Positions 1-10,311 of a stretch of DNA of 64,000 nucleotides are shown one piece after another (the first letter of the stretch is position 1; each line of letters begins with the position of its first letter). The stretch covers positions 57,058,130-57,122,129 of the forward strand of contig CM039124.1 of the NCBI GenBank assembly GCA_022036555.1, read 5' to 3'. Source of the DNA: Microstegium vimineum (taxonomy: Eukaryota > Streptophyta > Magnoliopsida > Poales > Poaceae). The notes under the pieces are model-generated. The model saw only the letters and a list, made by a program, of their open reading frames with translations. It ran no database searches and had not been told where the DNA came from. Position numbers and translations under genes: made by a program.

Positions 1-162
1 CTAATGCAGTTGCCAGGTAAATACCATTTAGGTGATCAGACGTACTAGTTTTTTCTTTTTAAAAGGAGCATGCTAATTAAATGAGTTCTGGGGAAAGAAT
101 GGTTCTACAACCATGCATATCTGAGGTCAATAAAAGCATATTGGATTGTTTAGAAATCTCAC

Positions 163-2727
163 CTCGATGATCTTAGAATCCTAGAAAAGAAACTCTGGCT
201 TCCTGCACTTTGTTGAGTGCATATTTCACCCAGACTCCCAAGACGCACTTCAAATTTTGTCATCAAGAAGCACACTGCTAGCTTGAATATCTCTATATTT
301 ACAATGAAGACATAAGTCGGAAATAATAATGCATGCACTAACAGTTATCAAGATATTAAAAGAACTTGAACGACTTGCAGATATTCAGAATTGCATGGCC
401 AAAACTATATAAAATAGAAAGATAAGAAAACAAGATGGGAAACTGCAATTAAAAATGACTGTCATCAAGCACACCAAAACTTAAATTACAAATGTAGAGT
501 TTCTTAAAATGACTGGTGATACCATGAATAGACATGTTATAAAAACAATAACTTCAGTACCATGATAGGGACATGATACTTTTACTTTCACAAGACAATC
601 AATCTATTTTATTGCCAAAATATGTTAGGGTTTACTGTTGACATGAAACCAATGCATTTAAGATTAAATGTATCAAGGTTCGTTTATTTTCAACTTTGAG
701 ATTTGATGTCCTCGCATGTAAATGAAGGTTCAATGGAAGCCTGCACATGCTATTTTCCTTTAAGCTATGGTTCTTGGAAGGACCACATAGTGTGCCAATT
801 GATGCAGGACCACAAGGGACAATGTAGAGGACCCCCCACCAAAATGTGCAACTACTAATTATTTTAAATGTATAAGTACTTTCTATAACTATCCCACTTG
901 TCAGCTCTTGTGGAATTTAATTATTTAATAAATAGCAGGAATCTGTTGACTTTAGCTACGTGTAATTTCCACTACCTGTTCCATCATGTTAATTTTGAAA
1001 GCAGCCATATACTTTAATGCAACAAATTATTTTTCGAAACTACCATACATCAACTAACAGCTCATGGAATATATTAGCAAATGATGGAAGAAGAGAAGAT
1101 TGCTTAGCATACCTGTGAACCAACGGAGGACTGCATTCGTCATGAAGGAAGCACAAGGCCTCAGCCACACCAATTGCAACCTTGAGCCTCGTTATCCAAT
1201 CCAATGAGCGCAACCCCTGTTCAACTTCCACTGACTTCTTGTGCAGTGCAGTTGTGAGGTCACCTTTAGACATGTACTTGTAGACCAGCAATTCCTCCTC
1301 ATCCTTAGCCAAATGGCCCAGCAATGGAACGATTCTCCCATGGCTATGCTTTGTAAGGAAGCCCAACTCGCCCTGACACTTCTTACTGCTCTTCAGATCA
1401 ATCTTTTTTATGACAACTTGAAAGCCGCTCTCCAGGACACCATGGTACATGTCACCGGAGTGCCCATGCTTGACGAGGTTGTCATCCCCAAAGCTCCCTG
1501 CAGCATGGTGTAACTGCTCATAGGTGAATTCATCTGTGATAATAGGGAAGCCCTTTGGTGAACCACTGGCTCCGGGGATGGCATGGGTGACATTGTGACG
1601 GGATTCACACTACTACTTCTCCGCCCAGATCGAATGGCCTCCTCAGTCTGCTCCACTCCTCTTCCTCTCGGTCTCCTTCCTCTTCTTCTCAACAAGCAAA
1701 CCACCAGCGCAGTAAGGCCAAGTATTGCAGAAGCTCCAAGGACCCCGGCCAATACTAACTTCCATTTGCCCCCTCTCTTGCTCGCTGACGGCATCAGCAG
1801 CACCTGTGGTGGCTGCGGCTCTGGCAATGGCGATGATGGCTTGGGGTCCAACGCTAGCCTCACCCCGTTCCTCGTGTAGAACGCCTCACAATCCCCACGG
1901 CTGCGCTGGCTTGCTGCACCAGACAAGCAATTCATTCTGAAATCCGTTACACCGTCGGTCCCATTCTGAAACCCAGTTCCAAGCACCTGATCGAAGTAAT
2001 TGTCCGAGACATCAACAACCCAGAACCTCTTCCTGAGCGACCCAGTGGCATCACCGATAGCGCCGTACAAGGAATTTCCAGAGGCGTTGAACAAAACTCC
2101 AGCTCCACCACTGCCAGAGAAGGACACGTTGGGCAACGGGCCGGTGAGGTTGTTGTCTGAGAGATCGAGGACGCGGAGACCAGGGATTGAGAAGAGCGAC
2201 GGCGGGATAGAGCCCGAGAGGCTGTTACCGGAGAGAACAAGGGTGGTCAGGTTCCCGGACACGCCGAGATCGGTCGGGAGCTCGCCATCGACGCGCGCGG
2301 AGCGGAGGTCGACGACGGCGAGCGACGGCGGGAGGCCGCGGCCGAACCAGGACGGGATCCGGCCGGGGAGCGGGAACCCGGAGGCGTTGAACGCCTCGAG
2401 CGCGGTGAGCCCGCGGAGCTGGTCGACGGCGAAGGCCGCGCGCCGGGCGCCCGCGCGGGTGCGGCGGAGCCCGGAGAGGCGGAGCTCCGCGACGCGGCCG
2501 GCGCGGCAGGCGACGCCTGACCAGAAGGTGCAGGGGTCGGCCCTGTCGGGCCAGTCGCTGGCGCGCACGCCGAGCGACGCGCGCAGACCGTATAGCGCGG
2601 CGACGTCCTGCCGCGCGAGCGCGGGCGTGGCCTGGGCGCTCGTGTGCAGGTGCGGGTGCAGGTGCAGCAGGAGGAGCACGGCGAGGCAGAAGGCACCCGA
2701 GCGGAGGCGGGAGCAGCGAGGAAGCAT
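163..2727 (-). pseudogene. LRR receptor-like kinase (At2g16250 type), partial, two frameshifts
   Basis: Plasma-membrane LRR receptor-like kinase; ligand unknown. Exon 1 is 2727..1113 and exon 2 is 292..163. The next intron (gtgag at 162) leaves the window. I chose the ATG at 2727 because it directly precedes a signal peptide (LAVLLLL, about residues 15-21). Then come an LRRNT with the DPCTFWSGVAC motif (65-75), about five LRRs (85-250), a membrane segment (about 332-346) and a kinase domain with VVIKKI and VHRD. The exon 1/2 join gives VHR-DIQASSVLLDD, matching the family. Two breaks are seen. Near 1570-1578 the frame shifts between the juxtamembrane part and the kinase part (SPKGFP..), as if one G were lost. 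Near 255-258 an extra A in exon 2 turns K-F-E-V into K-I-stop. Either this is a young pseudogene or both are sequence errors. Where DFG is expected exon 2 has LGSLG, so it is an atypical kinase anyway. Confidence 0.85.
293..1112 (-). other. Intron 1 of the LRR receptor-kinase gene
   Basis: AT-rich, with canonical GT (1112-1111) and AG (294-293). It separates the catalytic-loop HR from DIQ. No element or other gene was recognised inside. Confidence 0.75.
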
Positions 2728-2743
2728 GGGGAGGTGGTGGCGG

Positions 2744-2768
2744 GTGAGGGTGAGGGTGAGGGTGAGGT
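2744..2768. repeat. GTGAGG hexanucleotide microsatellite
   Basis: About four units of a GTGAGG-type repeat lie just upstream of the LRR-RLK start codon, in its presumed 5' leader. Read through on the minus strand it would encode a Leu-Thr run, but it lies upstream of the better start at 2727. Confidence 0.7.
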
Positions 2769-3850
2769 GGAGCGGAGTGGAGCGGTGGGGGTGTGAGCGC
2801 GTGCAGCGGGGCGGGGCATCATGGCGTGGCCATGGCTGGCAATGGCATTGGCAGCCGAGGTGGTGCGCGCAGGGTGGTCGCTTTTTTGGGTGGCCTGCCT
2901 GCCTATTTCGGCCCCGCCTCGCGGTCGTTGCTGGAGGCAGCGAGTTGACCACGGGGAACGCGGGTGCGCTACGAGTGGGAGTGGGAGAAAGGCCCCCGCA
3001 GCGCCAGCGTCGGATGCAGATGCGTGGAGACGTCGCTCACTTCCGCTTCCGCGGGTGGCGGGTCCCGCGCGGCAGTGGCGGCGCGAAGTGGATTCTGACC
3101 CGGACGCGATTACGCGAGTGCTTTTGTGCAAGCTGTACTGTAAACTGAACCATGGCTTCGCACCGCTGACATGTGGGTCCGTCGGAGAGCGCGATTATTA
3201 GATGGCCCTTTTCGCTCGTGCGTGTATGGAATGTTCTCACATGCCGTGTGGGTACAATACAATACAACGTGCATCATGTGTGGACGTGCGGTTTCGGATT
3301 ACTAGTAAACTGGGGAAAAAATGTTGTTTTTTTTTTGCCAACGAGAACACTGAGAAGACTGTAACTTGTAAAATGTCTCTAGAGCGTGAACTGTACATCC
3401 CTTTTAGGCTTTTACGTAAGAGACGAAAATCTACTCAAATAGGAGTCAACCAGTCAAAGCTGCTTGTTCGTGAGAAAACTGCTTGTTCGATAAATGACAA
3501 GTGCTTGTGGAATAAGTGGGAGAATAAGCTGACAGACGATGCTCCGTCAAGTTTCTTTCTAATTTCTTGGGTGTTTTGTAGCCTATGCATCCTTTCAGCT
3601 GCCGGTTGATGCGTGAATGATTTGATGCGTCGTGTCGGCGAATGATCCATGCTGCCGACTGGCCGGCCGCCGGGTCCAAGTCTACGGTGTGTCGTTTGGG
3701 TCTTGTAGAACGATAGCAGATGATGACTGGCTATTCCAGATTGTGACAAGCCAGCTAGGTACACTAGGAAAGTTCAGTCATGCACGCTTCCGACGAGATG
3801 AACTTAATCTTAAACTAGTCAAGATTCCAAACTAACTCTTAAGACTCTAA
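2769..3850. other. Upstream region of LRR-RLK, no gene recognised
   Basis: GC-rich up to about 3200 (presumably leader and promoter of the minus-strand kinase gene), then AT-rich. Open frames here lack recognisable domains and mirror the GC-rich composition. Confidence 0.4.
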
Positions 3851-3978
3851 GAGCTTGTTCGGTTATTCATGAATGAGTGCCCGGAACGATTCACGTTGGA
3901 ATGCTTCACTAATTATCATAATATTGATAAGCTAGAATAATTTTCATGTGTTCCATTCCGCAACAACCAAACACACTC
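3851..3978. mobile_element. Tourist-like MITE, TSD TAA
   Basis: The ends form imperfect terminal inverted repeats: gagcttgttcggttatt on the left against the reverse complement of caacaaccaaacacactc on the right. The element is 128 bp and flanked by TAA at 3848-3850 and 3979-3981, as expected for PIF/Harbinger-derived MITEs. Confidence 0.65.
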
Positions 3979-3981
3979 TAA

Positions 3982-4118
3982 GATTTTGTTTAGATGCACA
4001 TGTATCTTTTTTAAATCACGTGTGTTAGTATAGATAGGAGTATAGTTTGGTTTAATTTCACTCCAATCCGCTCCAATACATATAGATTGAGGTAAATATA
4101 TAAACATCCAAACAAGCA
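3982..4118. mobile_element. Probable MITE next to the previous one
   Basis: The left end (gattttgtttagatgcaca) and right end (taaacatccaaacaagcac) are approximate inverted repeats of the tTTGTTTaGATG type common in grasses. Exact ends and TSD are unclear. Confidence 0.4.
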
Positions 4119-5270
4119 CTAGGGTGATCTGGATTCACATCATTAGGAGATGCCACAAGTTCGGTTGATCAAAGTTAGAATTCGATCAATCCTCTGTCCT
4201 CGGCTAAACTGATAATCATAGTAGGCAATTCTAGACTGCATGTGAGCATGTCACTTCCGTGAATGAATGCCCGTCCCATTCAACAAATATACTAGAGCTT
4301 ATCAAATGCTCCCGAAAAGAAGTTCCTCGGTTCATAATTACAAGTTACTATAACATATTGTTATGTACCTAGTAAAACCAAAACGACTAATAAATTAAAA
4401 AAAGGAGAGTATTTTAGTGGGATTGACGGAGTCGGACTAAAGATTAATTATATATCAAGTAAGATCCATTTGCAATGGAAGGATTTTATATAAATGGTAC
4501 AAAAAATTCACAGGGAAACCACAGAAAACAGAATTTTTTTTGCATTCCAAAAGGGATCATCAGCACGTGGCTGAAAATTCCGACCATTGACTAATCCTTC
4601 TCTAGAACAAAGCTTTCACTCCCTTCGATATGCTGAAAAGCACCCAAGCAGCACTCTGTTTTTCCGCAAATACATTATTGTTGGGCTGGTTTGAGGCTAA
4701 TATAAGCTCGTTAGCCACGGTTAACCCGGCATCCCAAAGGTAGTCGACAATATGCGTACCGCTACCGCAGCAGCAGTCCAGCAAGTCACGTCGCGGTGGC
4801 TCCACTACGGACCATCGAACCAATCACTCAATCGGTACTGCAGTCCGGCGACTGCGGATTCCCTTTCAGTCGACTACGGTATAGATATGATCGATGTGGC
4901 CTGTGGTGTGGGCGTCGTGGGTTAGTCAAGCACTGATCAAGCTGCTTAGCCGTCCGCGACCCCTATCTTGCTCTTGCCGAAAAAAAAAAACTATCTTGCT
5001 CTGATCGGACGGATTTGCCTATCACGTTCGTCGGGTTGCTGGTTCTGTCGTTCAATCTAATCACGCGTCCTCTTCTCCGGTGCTCGGACGATTGCCTTTT
5101 TTTCAGCGAGGCGCGCGAGAGATGCTCCGTTATCCGTTCCCAACCCCGATGGCGCGAGGATGACGATGCTCGCGGGACCGGCCAGTTTGGGCGATACGCA
5201 CGGACGTTCGGGTCCTGGGCGTGCGTACACGTACGAGCCCATGCGGTGGAACAGCGTTTCTGCGGGCATC
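4119..5270. other. Intergenic, nothing recognised
   Basis: AT-rich to about 4570, then mixed composition. No coding, RNA or repeat signature that I can support. Confidence 0.4.
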
Positions 5271-5273
5271 TAA

Positions 5274-5595
5274 GGCCATGTTTAGTTTCACCAGAAATTT
5301 AAAGTCCAAAATTTTAACTATTTTGGATTCCAAAATTCAGAATATAAAATATTTCAGTAGATTGTTTAGTTTCAACCAAAATTTAGTTTATTTTAGATTC
5401 CAATGATGAAGATTGTGAGGGTGACACACAAATCAATGTAAAATTTAACTTATTTTAGTCTTTTGAGTCCAAAATCCAAAATAAAAAATTGACCATTTTT
5501 GACCAAAATTTTGTGGTGTTGTTTAATTTTATTTTACAAAATAAAGAATAAAAACCCAAAATATTTTAGTTTTTTCATGAGAACTAAACATGTCC
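5274..5595. mobile_element. Tourist-like MITE, 322 bp, TSD TAA
   Basis: The left end ggccatgtttagtt and the right end aactaaacatgtcc are inverted repeats matching at 13 of 14 positions. The TAA duplication is at 5271-5273 and 5596-5598. The interior is AT-rich with repeated ccaaaatt words. No ORF. Confidence 0.8.
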
Positions 5596-5836
5596 TAAGT
5601 AATCCTAGTGTCCGTTTGGTTGTTCGCATGACCTACACTGTAGAATGGATGTACTTATAATCTTATGTACAAAAATACGTATCTAAGTGCACACAAAGAA
5701 GTGGAAACTGCGCCTCTTTGACTGTGCACGACGTGAACGATGATTTGGCCCGCTTTGCAAGGCTTCTCCGTCACGTATAAAACGTGAGTAAGCAAGCACT
5801 GCTCTTCTGACACAGCGAGTCATCAAGAATCAACGT

Positions 5837-5960
5837 GATGTTTGGTTCATTCCACGCCAACACAAATGTTAATGAAATTAGTTTAAATCTTCTCTTTTGC
5901 CATTACGTCCGCAGGTTTAATCCATTTACGTTTGCGTTACCAGCTTGCCAACCAAACATC
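5837..5960. mobile_element. Small candidate MITE
   Basis: gatgtttggtt at the left end and aaccaaacatc at the right end are exact 11-bp inverted repeats 124 bp apart. No clear target-site duplication. Confidence 0.4.
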
Positions 5961-6784
5961 TTCTAAAAATCTCCTACACCTAAAAAGAACAAAAAGAAGA
6001 CCGCCGCTTCGTGCGACCTTTTTTCGGCCCACGCCTCCACCCACGTGCGATTTGCAAGAGTGAAATCAATCGCACGTGACAGAAGGAAAGAAAACGCGAC
6101 AGAAGAAAAAAAAACGACAGAAGAAAAGAAAACGCGATAGAATGAAAGAAAAACGATCCCGCTTGGCATCCTGAAATCACGGCACATCATGCTCCATTCT
6201 ACCTTCCTAAATCCCCTCACATACATCCCTCCCCGCTGTGCAAAAAAAAAAGCTCATGGAGAAAATCAACCGCCCCCACCGTCGGACTTGACTCCTGCGA
6301 CCTCGCCAACCCGCCACCACACCGTTGCAACACACCAACGCTGTAATTGCGGCACGGTGGAGGTGTCCAAGCTCGAGGCATGGGAGCTCGCCGCGGCGAC
6401 CGTGAATGCAGTTGGGGATGACGACTATGGTTGTGTCGCAATCTAACGACGAAAGCGAATCCTATTAATTATGTTCGATTATTATATTGTACAGGGAGAT
6501 GTATTTCAAATAATAAAACACGGATGAATTATTATTGATAAATGAATATTGGTTGATTTGCGTAAGAAAAAAAAAATCTCGCAAACTCCTAAAACCGAAC
6601 AACCAATATCGCCTATCTTCTACAACTAAAAAGAACAAAACTAAGAATATGTGTTGTTCGCGACTATGTTATTATCATTAAATTAATTTGTTTTTTAATT
6701 AGTCATTTTAACGTATATATTTAATTTTACAATAATATTATATTATGATGCGATATATATATTCTTAGTATAAAATTTTTGTTA

Positions 6785-6814
6785 TTCCGTATCAACGCAC
6801 GGGTACGATGCTAG
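6785..6814 (+). mobile_element. Possible Helitron 3' terminus (CTAG)
   Basis: A short hairpin (ccgt / acgg, around 6787-6802) about 8 nt before CTAG, followed by T and preceded by the 'caacgcacgggta' word, resembles the 3' ends of non-autonomous grass Helitrons. No matching 5' TC end was identified. A 14-bp direct repeat (cgatgctagttaac, about 6806-6833) overlaps the terminus. Confidence 0.3.
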
Positions 6815-7290
6815 TTAACCGATGCTAGTTAACCTATGCGCTGAGTTTTATTATTTTTTATCTCATGAATTTATGATGGACTGCGCTGTTTTTTCCCTTT
6901 CCTTTTAAGATTGTTATACAACTGGGTTTTTTTTTGAATGGAAAATTATACGTCACGGGGTTACGAAATGCATATCCCGAGAAAGTGGCCTAGGAATTTT
7001 CACCTTTTGTCGTTTTCTTCTGGAGGACCAACAAGCTCAGCCCACCAAGAGTTTTTGGACCTTCTGTTCGACTGTTCCAGTCCGCAGCCTGCGGGGCCGC
7101 TTGAGTGCCGTGGAAGAAGGAGAAACGGATCCCGCCTCCAAAGGCCCAAAAAGTGAAGAAGGGCTGAAGGGGAATGGGAACCATCAGCTGGGTCCTAGGG
7201 TCGTTCGGTATGGATTCAAATTTTGTTAAAAAAGTTTTAGATTTACATTCTTCTATAAGAAATATATTAGATGACAAATTAGAATCACTA

Positions 7291-7640
7291 GGGGTGTGAT
7301 TGGTTGAGAGAAGAAGCCCCAACCTAGCTGGAGAAAGCAGCAGCCCTGGGCGACGACGTGCAGAATGGCCACGCGAGCCTGGATGTGGAGAAACGAATTT
7401 CGATTCGGTTTCCCCTGGGCTTGGGCCTGGCCGGCGCGGTACAAAGTATGCGCACGTATGGCATGGAGCCAGACAGTGGTGATGCGAGATAAGCTTGAAC
7501 CAAACAACTTCCTGCATGAACATGACTACACTGGAGCAATCAACCAAACACAAGTGACTGGCACGTGCTCAGCCTTGTGCCTGTGAGCCTGGCCGGCTGG
7601 TGCGAGCCAGGATGAGCCTTTCGCTGAACCAATCACGCCC
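7291..7640. mobile_element. MITE with GGGYGTGATTGGTT termini
   Basis: The left end ggggtgtgattggttgag and right end ctgaaccaatcacgccc are near-perfect inverted repeats, flanked by TA on both sides. The interior has moderate GC and no coding signature. The ends resemble those of the element at 34773-35114. Confidence 0.6.
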
Positions 7641-7906
7641 TAGACTATCTAGATGCATAATCACTATCAATATGAATCTATGTTTTCACCAATTCATATT
7701 CATAGAGAAATTTTTAATATCTTTTTTTTATAAAAAAACATTCATAGATAGAATAGTGAGAATCAATCAAAACCGTTTGTTTCACCCGTGCGTTGTTTGC
7801 CTTGAATCTACTGACTGCTCTAAAGAGCCCAGCGTCTTCGGCATAGGATATAGGACACGAGTAGGCCTTTCTTCACGTACCGCGCGCGGTATCTTGCTCG
7901 CACGTA
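7641..7906. other. Intergenic, nothing recognised
   Basis: AT-rich spacer up to the GTACT duplication of the Copia element. Confidence 0.35.
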
Positions 7907-7911
7907 GTACT

Positions 7912-10311
7912 TGTTAAGAATTTCTCAATTAGAGGAATTGATGGGCTCATACCATATATGCCTTGGAAGCTACCATTGTAATACCTCTGGTGTTTAAATT
8001 AATTAAAATATGTCATGTCATCATATGTATTAAGCATCATACATGTGATTTGAGAACCTTGTTATGCATTGAACTAAAACAAGTTTATTTGTATGTGTTT
8101 AAATTAGTTTGTGCTTGTTTGTGATGAATTCCAAATATTGGATTTAAAATAATTCCAGAAACCCTAATTTAGGGGGGGATAAATAGTGCCCCAAACATGA
8201 AATTCAAGAACTATAAGGAATTAGCATATGAGTGTTAAAGAAAAGTTGTAGAGTAGAATAAATACAACAAAAGTTGTTTTTGGAGATTTTGAATTTATAT
8301 TAAAAAATACAGAGTTATGATAAAGGGGGTAATTCAATTTAAACTTGAATTCAAATTCAAAACTCTGTTTTGAAAACTAAGCAGAATCTAAAAAAGTGAG
8401 TATTGACAAAGTTGTAGATTTTGAAATTTGAAACAACTTTCATGTTTACACTTTTTCCTGAAACTGAGTGGAAGAGGGTCTAATTTGCAAAATTATATCG
8501 ATGGCATTCCTGTAAATAGTGAACAGTGCTTAGGGCAGCTGTCTTGCACCGCCATGGCGGCCGGCGCCTAGAAGCTGGTGGATGCCGTCCTTCTCAAGGC
8601 TTCTTGGCGTCAGTAGAGGCGTCTACGAGCTTCGTGACGACGAGGCGGTCCTTATCCATCCATCCGCGAGCTCCTATAAGTACCCCAGAGGGCAGCACAA
8701 GTCAGTCTTCCCTCTCTGCATTCGCCACCGCATCCGCCTTCATCTCCGACGAGCTCTGTTGCTCGCTGTGCTTGTCCACACTAACAACCAACTATCGCAA
8801 ACGCTTTGCAATCATCTTGCGCATCTTCCGCACTACTCCGTTGAAGCTTGAAGCCACTGAAACGTCCGGCGTAGTGTCGTCTTCCTCGGCTCCGGCAGAC
8901 GCGTCGCCTCTCAGGTTTCGTGTCTTCCAAGCTATACAGGAACTCTCATTCTATTTTATCGCTTGATTCTTGATCCTTATCGAATGGCGGTTCTAACCCA
9001 CCTATCGGTGGAACCAATGGCAGTCCGTAGTCTCGGGAACGCACCTGTTGCCGCCGTTCATCTTCTCCGACGTGCCTGTCTCCGTCGACCGATCGTTCTA
9101 CTCCATCTCTGTCTACATTTGCGAGAGCGACAGCTTCGGGGTGAGCTACTGATAGTCCCTAGGTGCTTAGTTGTTCTTAATTCGAGCTCTAATAGATAGC
9201 GAGAATAGTGTGTACCCTCCAAGTTCGAGGAACTGGATGGAGGTGTACTGTGCTCTCGGGTGGCGGAACCCCGGTCTTGGCTGGAGGATATAGGGAAAAG
9301 TAGTTATATGTGTGCTTTAGTGCTGCATATGGCGCGTGGTTGGGAAGCCCCAGCTGGGTTTAATCGATTCGGATCGTTGTGCTCCTCGGTTATAGAGACT
9401 CGACTCTTTCTTTTTCAACGTAGTTAATGAAACTTAAACTGGATACATGATGATTCCTTTTGAGGATGGTTAGTTACCTCGTTATCGACCATACATTCAG
9501 GTCGGTACTTGAGTAACTTTATGAAAACTAAATCAATTTCAATTCTTTTATAAATGTTCATTTATGCAAAATACTTGATTCTTGAGAAACCCCACCTTGA
9601 ATCCTATGACCTGCATACTGTTATACATTCACCACAATTTATTTGTCGGTTAAGTCTTGTTGAGTACTCCCGTACTCAGGGTTTATTAACCCTTGTCGTA
9701 GATGGAGTTGAACCATCGGTCTGTGTAGCCCCGTGCTGCATGACCATAGTTAATGTTGAGGATGAGGAAGTTTAAACTTAGTTGTTTGACTCTTGGGCAG
9801 AGTACTTCAGTTGGTTGTGAAATAAACTCTTTTATCACTAGCTTGATGTAATATATTTGTATGACACTTAAGTTATGTTTTCCAAACTTATGGTTTGTAA
9901 TATGACTTATATCTTTTCTGCTGCTTTAATGTAAATTAATTTATTGTATTACTTCTGTAATGTCTGTAATGAGATGATCCTGCTCGGAAAGGAGTGATTG
10001 ACTCAGTTTAATCTGAGGACACCCGACGAATCTTTTAAGAGTTGGATCATTTGTTGGATTAAAGTTGGATGGACGATAATCCTAGCAAGTGGACCCTGTT
10101 CTTAGAAGGTTCTGTCACACTACATGTACATCGATATGGACTAATGAAGAGATGTCTTCCCCCACATATACTTATCTTCCACGTGTTCTTATGTGTTGTT
10201 GAGGATTGGAAGAGGGAGACATGATCCATCTATAACTTCTATACGTCTCTTTCTTGGGATCGGGAACGGGGAAACGGATCTAGGAATCCGTAAATAGGTC
10301 GATTCTTAACA
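7912..10311 (+). repeat. Left LTR of the Copia element, split by a nested LTR
   Basis: Positions 7912-7976 and about 10120-10311 align to the two parts of the right LTR. About 35 bp present in the right LTR between these parts is missing here, next to the nested insertion. Confidence 0.8.
7977..10119 (+). mobile_element. Nested Gypsy-like LTR, probable solo LTR (copy A)
   Basis: Begins tgtaatacctctggtgtt and ends gttctgtcaca (TG..CA). Its first about 400 bp and last about 900 bp match copy B at 40103-44187 in opposite orientation. Shared landmarks include the phrase around 'gagtactcccgtactcagg' (about 9662-9681) and the GC-rich middle containing 'cgtcttcctcggctccgg'. A TATA-like tataagta near 8675 precedes that GC-rich leader, as expected for LTR promoter and U5 sequence. 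No gag or pol, so a solo LTR is the simplest reading. The flanks (ACCAT / CTACA) are not a clean duplication. Confidence 0.7.

Larger units (their letters stand above)
5596..7290. other. Intergenic with MITE remnants
   Basis: No gene recognised. Holds a small candidate MITE (5837-5960) and a possible Helitron 3' end (6811-6814). Open frames between 6185 and 6445 have no recognisable domain. Confidence 0.4.

Noticed and set aside
2000..3148. A 382-codon plus-strand frame over the LRR-RLK first exon
   Set aside because: Arg/Pro-rich translation with no domain; antisense to well-conserved LRR coding sequence.
8526..8966. A small gene in the nested LTR (146-codon frame)
   Set aside because: Matches the GC-rich leader block shared with the other LTR copy; no domain.
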